A stretch of 10,938 bases of DNA from CAYPZL01 sp964415045. Its GTDB lineage: Bacteria > Planctomycetota > Phycisphaerae > Sedimentisphaerales > Anaerobacaceae. Below, in pieces: positions 5,172-10,938 of the stretch. The stretch's first letter is position 1; every line of letters begins with the position of its first letter. The stretch spans positions 1 to 10,938 of the forward strand of contig CAYPZL010000183.1 of NCBI GenBank assembly GCA_964415045.1, written 5' to 3'. Under the pieces are notes generated by a model that searched no databases, had not been told where the DNA came from, and worked only from the letters and a program-made list of their open reading frames with translations. The translations under genes were made by a program, and so were the position numbers.

Positions 5172-7598
5172 ATGCTCGAGGACAGGTTGGTTGCAGCGGT
5201 GCTGGCGACGGTCCTGCTTGCTGCGCCGACGTGGGGACAGGCAGACCGGACGCGCCGAGCTTCTGCGCCCGGCGCCGGCCGTCCCGGGCCGGTGTCGCGC
5301 GAGGTCCTTTCCTCAGCCGCGGTGGCCCAGCGTTTCTATGAGGTCGCGCGGGAGAGGGTCAATCATGGCGATCTTTCGGCCGCCGAGGCCGATCAGGCCA
5401 TCATCCTTCTGACCGCGGCCCGGAACCTGGACCCCGGGGCCGAGGGCATCGAGCCGGTGTTGCTCAAGGCAGCCACGCAGCACGCCGGGAAGGATTACTC
5501 CGACCAGGTTGTCCTGTGGCTGCGCCGCTATGTGGACGAGTCGGCCGACCAGATCGTGGTGGCCGAGGCGATCCGGTATCTTCTGGACCGCCTCAACACG
5601 CGTGAGCAGCGCAAGAAGCTCCTGGAAGAGCTGGCGGCGAAGATCGGCAACAAGAATCCGGCCATCGATTCGGAGCTGGCCTTGCGGCTGGGCCTGCTTA
5701 TGCAGGAGAAGGCCGACTTCGAGGGCGCCAAGTTCTATCTCGTCCAGGCGTATACGGACAACAAGTTCAACAAGCGCGCCTTCGCCCGGCTGGCGGAGCT
5801 GGCGCCGGCCGAGATCGGTCCCTCGGTCTACCTGGAGCATCTGCGTCTGGCGATGCGCGAAGACCCGCTCGATCCCGACGCGGTCCTGAATTTCGCCCAG
5901 TACGCCGAGCGACTGCAGCTCTACGACGTGGCTGCCGATTCGTATCGCTACGGCGCGGAGCTGTTTGGCTACCTGTATCCGGGGCAGCCGCTGCCCCCGC
6001 ACGTCTACCTGCCGTGGGCCGTCAGCAGCTACAATGCCGCCGGCGGGCAGCAGAGCTGCATGCAGATTGCCGAGGCGGTTCGCAACGCCGGGCAATTCGA
6101 CATTCTGCTTGAGGCCATTGCGGGCCGGGCGGCTGCAAAAGCCGGCGATCTCAAGGAGGCCCAGCGCATATTCCGGCAGGCCGAGCAATTAGCCCAGCAG
6201 CTTCTCGATGCCGGACCGCAGCAGACGCAGATCCCCGGGACCATTACCCCCGTGAGGCCGCTGACGCCCAAGCAGTTTGCGTGGTTCTACTGCTTCGCCG
6301 ACCCGACGCCGCAGAAGGCGCTGGACTGGGCCAACAAGGCGTATTCCGCCGAGCCCAACGTGCCGGCACCGGGGGCCTTGCTGGCCTACGCGCTGAGCAT
6401 GAACGACCAGTTGGAGTGGGCCAAGCCTTTGCTGGCGTCGTTCGAGCACAATCAAATCGCCGATCTGGTCCAGGCCCGGATTCTCCTGTCGCAGGGCAGC
6501 AAAACGGAGGCGGTTGAGACGCTACGCCGGGCCATCGCCAAGGATCCGGGTTCCCTGGCGGCCGAACGGGCCCGGGAGATGCTCGGCGAGCTGGGGATTC
6601 CGTACGTTCCGCCCGTCGATCCGGCGGTTCTGAGGACGTATCTTTCCGAGAGCGTGGGCCGAACGATCGTTCCTGCGTTTACGCCGCCCAACGAGATGAT
6701 CGATGTTCAGTTTACGCTCCGCGGCAAGGAGTTCCCTTACGGCGAGGATATTTCCGGGACCGTGGCGATTCGCAATCAGGGCGCCGAGCCTCTGGTCCTC
6801 ACGGACAGCGGCCTGTTCCGGGGCCGGATCCGCGTCGATGCGCGCATCAGCGGCGACATCGAGCGGGAGATCCCCGATGTGGTTTCGCGAACGATTCGCA
6901 CCGCCTTGACCGTGCCGCCGGGACGCAGCGTCGTCAGTCCGCTCACCCTCTCCACCGGTTCGCTTCGCCAGGTTTTGATGACGTACCCGCAGGCTTCGCT
7001 CGATATCGAGTTCGTGCTGTACCTGGACCCGGTGACGACGGAGGACGGCGCCGTGAGCAATCGCCTGGTCGATCTCCAGCCCGCGGTCGTTTCGGTCACG
7101 CGCCCGGGTGTGGAGTTGACCGCCGGTTTTGTCCGGAGCCGATTCAATTCCATCTCATCGGGGCAGCCGGGGCACAAGATTCGTATCGCCCAACTCTTCA
7201 CGGGATTGCTGAAAGAGCAGCAGGCTATGACCGAGCACGGCGGGGCTCTCTACCCGTATCGATACGCCGACTGGCTGCCAAACCTGCTGCGCTCGGCTTT
7301 CCTGAGCGACGCCGGGCTCCTCCTGGGGCCGGGCCGGGACGATTGGGTGGTCAAGACCAGTGCGATGGTCGATCTGCTCGCGCTGCCCATCGACCAGACG
7401 CTGGCGACCGCCGTGGCCAAGAACCTCAATCATCCGCAGTGGCCCGTGCGATTGATGGCCCTGTATCTGTTGGCAAAGAACGCCGACGGCAATTTTGGCG
7501 CCGTACTGGACTGGGCGGCCCAGAATGACACCAACCCGTTGGTTCGCAGCATGGCGATGGCTCTGAACGCGGATTCCTCTTCGTTGGCCGCTCGCTGA
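5172..7598 (+). CDS. Exported helical-repeat (TPR-like) protein with beta domain and HEAT-like C-terminus, unknown function
   Basis: This is an 808-residue protein. The start chosen is the ATG at 5172, with AAGGAG 7 bases upstream and a signal-peptide-like N-terminus (MLEDRLVAAVLATVLLAAPTWGQA). The frame extends 75 codons further upstream, but that part is arginine-rich and overlaps two hairpins. Residues 45-480 are rich in paired amphipathic helices of TPR type, for example LRLGLLMQEKADFEGAKFYL, LAMREDPLDPDAVLNFAQYA, AAAKAGDLKEAQRIFRQAEQ and LLSQGSKTEAVETLRRAIAK. Residues 505-650 are beta-rich (FTLRGKEFPYGEDISGTVAI, then a VxVPPGRS segment), suggesting an immunoglobulin-like sandwich. Residues 740-800 resemble HEAT repeats (HPQWPVRLMALYLLA, NPLVRSMAMALN). 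No catalytic motif is visible. It probably acts as a periplasmic or envelope scaffold. It follows murJ by 240 bases on the same strand; a link to wall synthesis is possible but unproven. Confidence 0.85.
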   Translation: MLEDRLVAAVLATVLLAAPTWGQADRTRRASAPGAGRPGPVSREVLSSAAVAQRFYEVARERVNHGDLSAAEADQAIILLTAARNLDPGAEGIEPVLLKAATQHAGKDYSDQVVLWLRRYVDESADQIVVAEAIRYLLDRLNTREQRKKLLEELAAKIGNKNPAIDSELALRLGLLMQEKADFEGAKFYLVQAYTDNKFNKRAFARLAELAPAEIGPSVYLEHLRLAMREDPLDPDAVLNFAQYAERLQLYDVAADSYRYGAELFGYLYPGQPLPPHVYLPWAVSSYNAAGGQQSCMQIAEAVRNAGQFDILLEAIAGRAAAKAGDLKEAQRIFRQAEQLAQQLLDAGPQQTQIPGTITPVRPLTPKQFAWFYCFADPTPQKALDWANKAYSAEPNVPAPGALLAYALSMNDQLEWAKPLLASFEHNQIADLVQARILLSQGSKTEAVETLRRAIAKDPGSLAAERAREMLGELGIPYVPPVDPAVLRTYLSESVGRTIVPAFTPPNEMIDVQFTLRGKEFPYGEDISGTVAIRNQGAEPLVLTDSGLFRGRIRVDARISGDIEREIPDVVSRTIRTALTVPPGRSVVSPLTLSTGSLRQVLMTYPQASLDIEFVLYLDPVTTEDGAVSNRLVDLQPAVVSVTRPGVELTAGFVRSRFNSISSGQPGHKIRIAQLFTGLLKEQQAMTEHGGALYPYRYADWLPNLLRSAFLSDAGLLLGPGRDDWVVKTSAMVDLLALPIDQTLATAVAKNLNHPQWPVRLMALYLLAKNADGNFGAVLDWAAQNDTNPLVRSMAMALNADSSSLAAR

Positions 7599-7615
7599 CC
7601 GAGCGGGGGCCCCCG
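7588..7615 (+). repeat. GC-rich inverted repeats at the end of the helical-repeat gene
   Basis: CCGCTCG (7588-7594) pairs with CGAGCGG (7600-7606), a perfect 7-base-pair stem whose 5-base loop carries the TGA stop codon (7596-7598). It overlaps a self-complementary CGGGGGCCCCCG (7604-7615). No T-tract follows. It may be a U-less terminator or a 3'-end stabilising structure. Confidence 0.35.
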
Positions 7616-7715
7616 ATCCCGCCGATGTCTCCCGGATCCCGTTTGTCTCGGCCGAGCCGGGCATGTCGCCGGGAACCGATCCGGCCCGGGGACCGTAGAG
7701 ACTACAAAACCGTCA

Positions 7716-7731
7716 CCGGCCCGTGGGCCGG
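7716..7731. repeat. Inverted repeat CCGGCCC-GT-GGGCCGG
   Basis: This is a perfect 7-base inverted repeat with a 2-base centre, which in RNA would be a 6-base-pair stem with a CGTG loop. It lies in the 274-base gap (7599-7872) between the helical-repeat gene and the ferredoxin gene, upstream of the ferredoxin promoter. The rest of that gap is GC-rich up to about 7780 and shows no gene. Confidence 0.35.
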
Positions 7732-7797
7732 ACCGGCGCTGCGGTGCCCAGGAAAGCAAAATCCGCGCGGCGGCCCCGTGAATTTGAAAATTTTGGG

Positions 7798-7825
7798 TTG
7801 TAATTGAGGCCCAATTGGTTAATAT
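7798..7825 (+). promoter_or_regulatory. Candidate promoter of the ferredoxin-tRNA unit
   Basis: TTGTAA (7798-7803) and TAATAT (7820-7825) are separated by 16 bases, each matching the sigma-70 consensus at four of six positions. They lie in a sudden AT-rich stretch within a GC-rich gap. Transcription would start near 7832, giving a leader of about 40 bases before the ferredoxin ATG. The spacer contains the palindrome CCAATTGG (7811-7818). Confidence 0.4.
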
Positions 7826-7872
7826 GCCGTATTTTCCAGCAACAGTCGTGGTTGTTTTGAAAGGATATGTGA

Positions 7873-8043
7873 ATGCCAGCCGAAGTGGATAAGGAAAAGT
7901 GCACCGGTTGTGAGAGTTGCGTCAGCGAATGCCCCAGCAGTGCGATCAGCATGGCTGACGGCAAGGCAGAGGTGAACCCGGACGCCTGCATTGACTGCGG
8001 CGTTTGCGTCGACGCCTGCCCCGTCGAGGCAATCAGCCTGTAA
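7873..8043 (+). CDS. Small 2[4Fe-4S] ferredoxin
   Basis: This 56-residue protein begins MPAEVDKEKCTGCESCVSEC. It carries two complete cluster-binding motifs of the C-x2-C-x2-C-x3-C-P type: Cys10/13/16/20-Pro and Cys39/42/45/49-Pro. This is the classical clostridial-type low-potential ferredoxin layout, in which each motif supplies three ligands to one cluster and one to the other. It is a soluble cytoplasmic electron carrier in anaerobic or fermentative metabolism; the redox partner is not visible here. The length matches the family (about 55 residues). The start ATG at 7873 has AAGGA about 8 bases upstream. The gene ends 11 bases before tRNA-Glu and the pair share a promoter candidate and a terminator. 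Confidence 0.96.
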   Translation: MPAEVDKEKCTGCESCVSECPSSAISMADGKAEVNPDACIDCGVCVDACPVEAISL

Positions 8044-8054
8044 CCGGCTATGGT

Positions 8055-8129
8055 GGCCCCATCGTCTAGGCAGGTCTAGGACACCGGGTTTTCAACCCGG
8101 CAACAGGGGTTCGAATCCCCTTGGGGCTA
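8055..8129 (+). tRNA. tRNA-Glu, anticodon TTC
   Basis: The cloverleaf is complete: acceptor GGCCCCA (8055-8061) with TGGGGCT (8122-8128) and discriminator A8129; D-arm with GTCTAGG...CTAGGAC; anticodon arm CCGGG-TTTTCAA-CCCGG with anticodon TTC; T-arm CAGGGG-TTCGAAT-CCCCTT. The sequence style (ATCGTCTAG, GGACACCG) is typical of bacterial tRNA-Glu. The first acceptor pair is G1-U72 wobble, and CCA is not encoded, so it must be added after transcription. It is preceded closely by the ferredoxin gene and followed by a strong terminator. Confidence 0.97.
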
Positions 8130-8139
8130 AGTTGTTTCA

Positions 8140-8172
8140 GGGCAAGTACTTAGCTGCTTGCCCCTTCTTTTT
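8140..8172 (+). terminator. Rho-independent terminator after tRNA-Glu
   Basis: GGGCAAG (8140-8146) pairs perfectly with CTTGCCC (8157-8163), a 7-base-pair stem with a 10-base loop, followed by CTTCTTTTT (to 8172). It lies 10 bases after the tRNA 3' end and would close the ferredoxin-tRNA-Glu transcript. Confidence 0.85.
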
Positions 8173-8240
8173 CCTCTCTTGATTCGCCTCCAACGGTCCT
8201 CGGCCGGCATGTCCTCGCGGCAGGGCAGCGGTCCGGCCCG

Positions 8241-8662
8241 AATTGGGTTCGTTTGAAATCCTGCGCCCCCGCAACGTGGAATCCCACTCTGCAATCTCCA
8301 ATCCCCAATAGCACGCCGACCGGCCCGGCCGGGAGAAACCGGGCAAAACTGGCTTCGTTTTCGCCGCCCAGCCCCTGTTTCTGGCCCAAAAACCGCCGAA
8401 ATTGGGTTCGTTTGGCGCGCCGCCCGGCCGAAATTGGGTTTGTTTTGCGTTTGCCGTGTTTCGATCATTCGGATTTCACGTTTTGTTTAGGATTTCGAGC
8501 TTAGGATTTCGGATTTCCCGGGCCCCCCGGGCTCCAGGCCAATTGGGTTTGTTTGGCGCGCTGGGGTCTGTTTGGGTTCTTGGCATTTCGAGCTTGTTTC
8601 GGGTTTCGAGCTTGGGATTTCCCGGGGCCACCCGGCGCCGGGGGAATTGGGTTCGTTTGGCG
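8241..8662. repeat. Cluster of five AATTGGGTTYGTTTGGCG repeats plus three TTTCGAGCTT repeats
   Basis: Copies of the 18-base unit start at 8241 (diverges after GTTTG), 8400, 8432 (TTTTGCG variant), 8541 and 8645; a degenerate fragment lies near 8565. Spacing is irregular (159, 32, 109 and 104 bases). TTTCGAGCTT occurs at 8493-8502, 8586-8595 and 8604-8613, each near a GGATTTC or GGGTTTC context. The 8491-8558 and 8601-8662 blocks are diverged copies of a longer composite: TTTCGAGCTT, GGATTTC, a GC-rich CCCGGG palindromic stretch, then the 18-base unit. Read on the minus strand, the unit encodes AKRTQF, QTNPI or PNEPN depending on frame. I recall such repeats as common in Phycisphaerae genomes, but their function is unknown to me. 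Confidence 0.75.
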
Positions 8663-8777
8663 CAACGAGGCAAAGGCCCCGACTGAACCCGCCCTTATGC
8701 CCACGGTGCCGGCAGGCGTTCAGGGATGTCTCGGTCTTCCTGCCGCTGATGAGGATGTGTACTCCGCTGCCCATCAT
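8487..8777 (-). CDS. Possible short protein read through the repeat cluster (uncertain)
   Basis: A 96-residue minus-strand frame starts at ATGATG (8777/8774) with AAGGA 4 or 7 bases upstream, about 45 bases downstream of a good promoter (8828-8855). The first 35 residues (MMGSGVHILISGRKTETSLN and on to a CRHRGHKGG segment) are not repeat-derived. The remainder is translation of the repeat cluster: APNEPNSPG, RQTNPIG, then a stop. No family is recognised. Because the same repeat is open in the other minus frames too, the long frame may be accidental; a functional RNA is the main alternative. Confidence 0.25.
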   Translation of the reverse strand: MMGSGVHILISGRKTETSLNACRHRGHKGGFSRGLCLVAPNEPNSPGAGWPREIPSSKPETSSKCQEPKQTPARQTNPIGLEPGGPGKSEILSSKS

Positions 8778-8827
8778 GCGTTCCTTGCGACTCGCCAACT
8801 ATGAGCAATCGCATTCGTTCTCTATGT

Positions 8828-8855
8828 ATCATATCATGCCCGGGTGCGCCGTCAA
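8828..8855 (-). promoter_or_regulatory. Strong candidate extended -10 promoter pointing into the repeat cluster
   Basis: On the minus strand TTGACG (8855-8850) is followed after 16 bases by TATGAT (8833-8828), preceded by TGA to give an extended -10. Five of six bases match the consensus in each hexamer. Transcription would start near 8821 and run leftward across the short frame at 8487-8777 and the repeat cluster. It is the best promoter match I noticed in the window. Confidence 0.55.
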
Positions 8856-8984
8856 GAAGAAGATCCGGCCCCCGGCAGATTGGCGGGGGAGAAGATGCGC
8901 AGAAGAGCAGCCGAACGGCTACAGTCCCCGCCTGGTGAGGAAGGGCCGGCGGCTCCGTTGTCCGCCAGCCCTTGTCTGCGTAGG

Positions 8985-9023
8985 CGCCCCATCGCGCCGG
9001 GGTGCCCGCCCGGTCGTGGGGCG
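8985..9023 (-). repeat. Extended inverted repeat just downstream of the PD40/LamG gene
   Basis: CGCCCCA (8985-8991) pairs perfectly with TGGGGCG (9017-9023). The 25-base interior holds a nested CCGGG/CCCGG stem. It starts 17 bases after the stop codon of the minus-strand gene at 9041-10714, where a terminator would be expected, but no T-tract follows on the minus strand. It may be a U-less terminator or an mRNA-stabilising hairpin. Confidence 0.4.
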
Positions 9024-9040
9024 GCCACAGGGGGCTACTC

Positions 9041-10714
9041 CTACGGTTTGACAGCGCGCCTGTAGATGCGGAGGTCGTCGATTTGGCCGGAGAAGAAGCG
9101 GTTGGCGGTGGCTCCGGCACCGATGATCAGGCCGGCATTGGGTATTGCCAGTTCTCCTTGTTCGTCCCGGGCGACCTCTTGCTCATCGACCAGCAGGATA
9201 CGGCTGGTGCCGTCCCATACCAGGCCGATACGATGCCACCGCCCGTCGGTGATGACCACATCGGAAAACAGCGGCACACCGTTGCCCGCGATAGAGCCGA
9301 GTGCGGTCATCAGGCTGCCGTCGGCCGGATTCGTGTAAAGCCAGTCCGCTGCGCCGCCGGAGATTATGACCTCGTCCGGCGTCCCGCCCTTGACCCAGGC
9401 CAGAATGCTGAACGGCCCGGCGCTTAGTTCCGGCACCGGATCGGTCACGATGCAGTCATCGGCGCCGTCGAACGCCAGCGCGCCGCCGAACACGCCGCCG
9501 TCCGGCTGCCAGCCCGCATTGCCCATCACCATCGCATCGCAGTCGCCGACACAGTCGTAGGCGACGGCTCCGTCCGTCTCGTCCAGGCCCCAATGCGCGA
9601 CCAGCGTCGGATCGTTCACATCTTCCTCCAGATACTCGGCTAACATGAACAAATCCTGCTCATCCACAATCCCGTCGCCCCACGCATACGGGCCAATGTC
9701 ACACACCGAATCCCTTTCCCCCCAATGCTGCGTCAGAACCACCACGTCCTTGCCGTTGACCCTGCCGTCACCGTTGAAGTCAACCATGGGCAAGATGCGG
9801 GTCTCCCAGTTCTCCCAAATACCGCCGGAGTTCGTGCTGAAGTAGAATGTGGAACCATCGGGCGATATGCGCGGAATCAAGTCGTGTGCGAAGCCGTTGA
9901 CTTGGGGCCCAAGGTTTACAGGTGTCTGCCAAGGCTTCGAAAGGGCCTCTCGTCTTGTCATCCAGATGTCAGCACTGCCATACCCTCCCGGTCGCGGTGC
10001 ACTGGATCCTGATGGAGCACCGCAGAAGAAGAGCAATCGTCCATCAGGCGAAACGCTGTGGACCGCCTCAAAGTACACACTGTTTACCACGGAGCCGAGA
10101 TTCTCCGGCTCGCCCCAGGCGCTGTCGGTTCTGACACGGCGAGTCACGTAGACATCACAAGACCCGTATCCACCAGCCCTTGTTGACGCGAAGTACAACT
10201 CCAGGCCACCCGCCAACATCCAGGGGCAATAGTCGTGAGCGGAGCTGTTAATCCGTGGCCCTATATTCACAGCCTGACCCCATGGACTGTCCCTTGTCGG
10301 CCGGGTCGCTACATAGATGTCTTGGCCTCCGTACCCTCCAGTTCGCGTGGAGGTGAACAGGAGCGTAAGTCCATCGGCAGAGATCGAGATGCCGTTTTCC
10401 CTGTAGGAAGTGTTGAGGATCTGCCCCAGATTCTCCGGCGCGCCCCAGTCCTCGGTGCCTGAGCTGCGCTGCAACACCCAGATGTCGAAGCTCCCCTGGC
10501 CTCCAGGCCGGTCCGACTCGATGTACATTTCTAACTCGTCGCTGGAGAGACAGTTGATGGACTCATGAGCTGGGTCGAGGAGGGGGACCGTCTGTCGAAG
10601 GTTTACTGGCGTCTCGAAATCAAAGTCTGCACGCACCGGCTGCATGTCGAGACCTGGGAACAGACAAAGTGTGAGTAGTGACGTTAAGAACATGCGGATT
10701 TCAAATGGTTTCAT
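9041..10714 (-). CDS. Secreted PD40-propeller, dockerin-like and LamG-domain protein
   Basis: This is a 557-residue protein. The start at ATG 10714 gives a signal peptide (MKPFEIRMFLTSLLTLCLFP through VRA, residue 29) with GGGAAGG 6 bases upstream; the frame stays open to the right window edge but the upstream part crosses two perfect inverted repeats and has no start signals. Residues 50-310 hold five TolB/PD40-type propeller repeats with the pattern S-x-D-G-x-x-L-x-F-x-S-x-R-x-G-G-Y-G-x-x-D-I-Y-V and then W-x-x-P-x-N-L-G. Residues 312-362 are a dockerin-like EF-hand pair (DFNGDGRVNGKDVVVLTQHW; WGDGIVDEQDLFMLAEYLEE). Residues 371-553 are a LamG/concanavalin-like jellyroll (LVAHWGLDETDG, GGALAFDGADD, FSILAWVKG, RWHRIGLVWDG, GQIDDLRIYRRAV). 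It is probably an extracellular or surface protein that binds glycan or protein; no catalytic residues are seen. Confidence 0.92.
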   Translation of the reverse strand: MKPFEIRMFLTSLLTLCLFPGLDMQPVRADFDFETPVNLRQTVPLLDPAHESINCLSSDELEMYIESDRPGGQGSFDIWVLQRSSGTEDWGAPENLGQILNTSYRENGISISADGLTLLFTSTRTGGYGGQDIYVATRPTRDSPWGQAVNIGPRINSSAHDYCPWMLAGGLELYFASTRAGGYGSCDVYVTRRVRTDSAWGEPENLGSVVNSVYFEAVHSVSPDGRLLFFCGAPSGSSAPRPGGYGSADIWMTRREALSKPWQTPVNLGPQVNGFAHDLIPRISPDGSTFYFSTNSGGIWENWETRILPMVDFNGDGRVNGKDVVVLTQHWGERDSVCDIGPYAWGDGIVDEQDLFMLAEYLEEDVNDPTLVAHWGLDETDGAVAYDCVGDCDAMVMGNAGWQPDGGVFGGALAFDGADDCIVTDPVPELSAGPFSILAWVKGGTPDEVIISGGAADWLYTNPADGSLMTALGSIAGNGVPLFSDVVITDGRWHRIGLVWDGTSRILLVDEQEVARDEQGELAIPNAGLIIGAGATANRFFSGQIDDLRIYRRAVKP

Positions 10715-10740
10715 GGTGGACCTTCCCTTCTGCCCGAAGG

Positions 10741-10766
10741 CAATGGATGCTCTGATGATTCCATTG
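10741..10766. repeat. Inverted repeat near the start of the PD40/LamG gene
   Basis: CAATGGA (10741-10747) and TCCATTG (10760-10766) are perfect inverted copies around a 12-base spacer, 27-52 bases upstream of the ATG at 10714. In RNA it would form a leader hairpin close to the ribosome binding site; as DNA it has the spacing of a dimer operator. Confidence 0.45.
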
Positions 10767-10809
10767 TCACGTCTTCCAACAGAGAAGACGAGTCGATGGG
10801 GAACTGTCT

Positions 10810-10833
10810 CGGTCCTGACAGGTTTCAGGACCG
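10810..10833. repeat. Perfect 9-base inverted repeat with 6-base spacer
   Basis: CGGTCCTGA (10810-10818) and TCAGGACCG (10825-10833) pair perfectly around CAGGTT. No T-tract follows on either strand. It lies about 100 bases upstream of the PD40/LamG start. It may be an operator, or the end of a minus-strand gene entering from the right: one minus frame there stops at 10894, which would suit a gene end, but too little is visible to call it. Confidence 0.5.
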
Positions 10834-10938
10834 TTGGTGTGCCGAAGCGAAGCCGGGAGAACCATCCCCGGCCAAGGATGGCAGCGTACCGGCTCATGTC
10901 GGCATGGACATTGTCCTCATCACGAAGGTATTTGAACT

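Larger units (their letters stand above)
8663..9040. other. Intergenic stretch without a recognised gene
   Basis: Apart from the promoter at 8828-8855 and the start of the short minus-strand frame, this stretch shows no coding signature on either strand. Plus-strand frames here are arginine- and proline-rich with no start signals. The part next to the PD40/LamG gene is very GC-rich and holds the inverted repeat at 8985-9023. Confidence 0.5.
10715..10938. other. Upstream region of the PD40/LamG gene, to window edge
   Basis: These 224 bases hold the two inverted repeats listed above. The PD40/LamG frame remains open through them to the edge (residues such as DMSRYAAILGRGWFSRLRFG), so a longer N-terminus or a fused upstream domain cannot be fully excluded. 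The signal peptide and ribosome binding site at 10714 argue strongly that the region is not translated in that frame. No clear promoter is seen. Confidence 0.4.

Noticed and set aside
8241..8662. CRISPR array
   Set aside because: The repeat unit is only 18 bases, spacing varies from 32 to 159 bases, copies carry substitutions and no cas genes are nearby.
8572..9051. A 159-codon plus-strand frame over the repeat cluster and downstream region
   Set aside because: It starts inside the repeats, has no ribosome binding site or family resemblance, and its 3' end overlaps the PD40/LamG gene on the other strand.

Overview
The window looks like a chromosomal segment from a high-GC planctomycete, most likely of the class Phycisphaerae. 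This is inferred from three things: several secreted proteins with dockerin-like repeats of the form GDxDG...VGxxDLxxLIAxW, a PD40-propeller/dockerin-like/LamG protein, and an intergenic cluster of AATTGGGTTYGTTTGGCG repeats of the kind I associate with Phycisphaerae genomes. No search was run, so the taxonomic call is inference.

Layout. (1) Positions 1-1414, minus strand: two tandem genes for signal-peptide-bearing proteins. The first runs off the left edge; the second is complete and ends in two dockerin-like repeats. (2) 1415-2045: a 631-base divergent intergenic region with no convincing gene but several good inverted repeats, a candidate minus-strand promoter and a pair of mutually exclusive hairpin folds. 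(3) 2046-4931, plus strand: a peptidoglycan cassette of rodA (SEDS glycosyltransferase) and murJ (lipid II flippase). (4) 5172-7598, plus strand: a large exported protein of unknown function with an alpha-helical TPR-like part, a beta-rich part and a HEAT-like C-terminus, preceded by a 240-base gap holding two adjacent hairpins.

(5) 7798-8172, plus strand: a compact unit of promoter, 56-residue 2[4Fe-4S] ferredoxin, tRNA-Glu(TTC) and rho-independent terminator. The ferredoxin stop codon and the tRNA are only 11 bases apart, so they are probably co-transcribed. (6) 8173-9040: an 868-base region without a conserved gene. It holds five copies of an 18-base repeat and three copies of TTTCGAGCTT, and a strong-looking minus-strand promoter (TTGACG, 16 bases, TATGAT with extended -10) pointing into the cluster across a short reading frame. 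(7) 9041-10714, minus strand: a secreted PD40-propeller/dockerin-like/LamG protein. (8) 10715-10938: its upstream region with two perfect inverted repeats.

Functional picture. RodA polymerises glycan strands from the lipid II that MurJ flips, so these neighbours act in successive steps of wall synthesis. The exported helical-repeat protein follows them on the same strand and could belong to the envelope, but nothing in its sequence proves a link. The secreted dockerin-like proteins fit the large extracellular or surface proteome of polysaccharide-degrading planctomycetes. No defence system, transposase, integrase or CRISPR array is visible. The least explained parts are the repeat cluster with its promoter and the structured intergenic regions.
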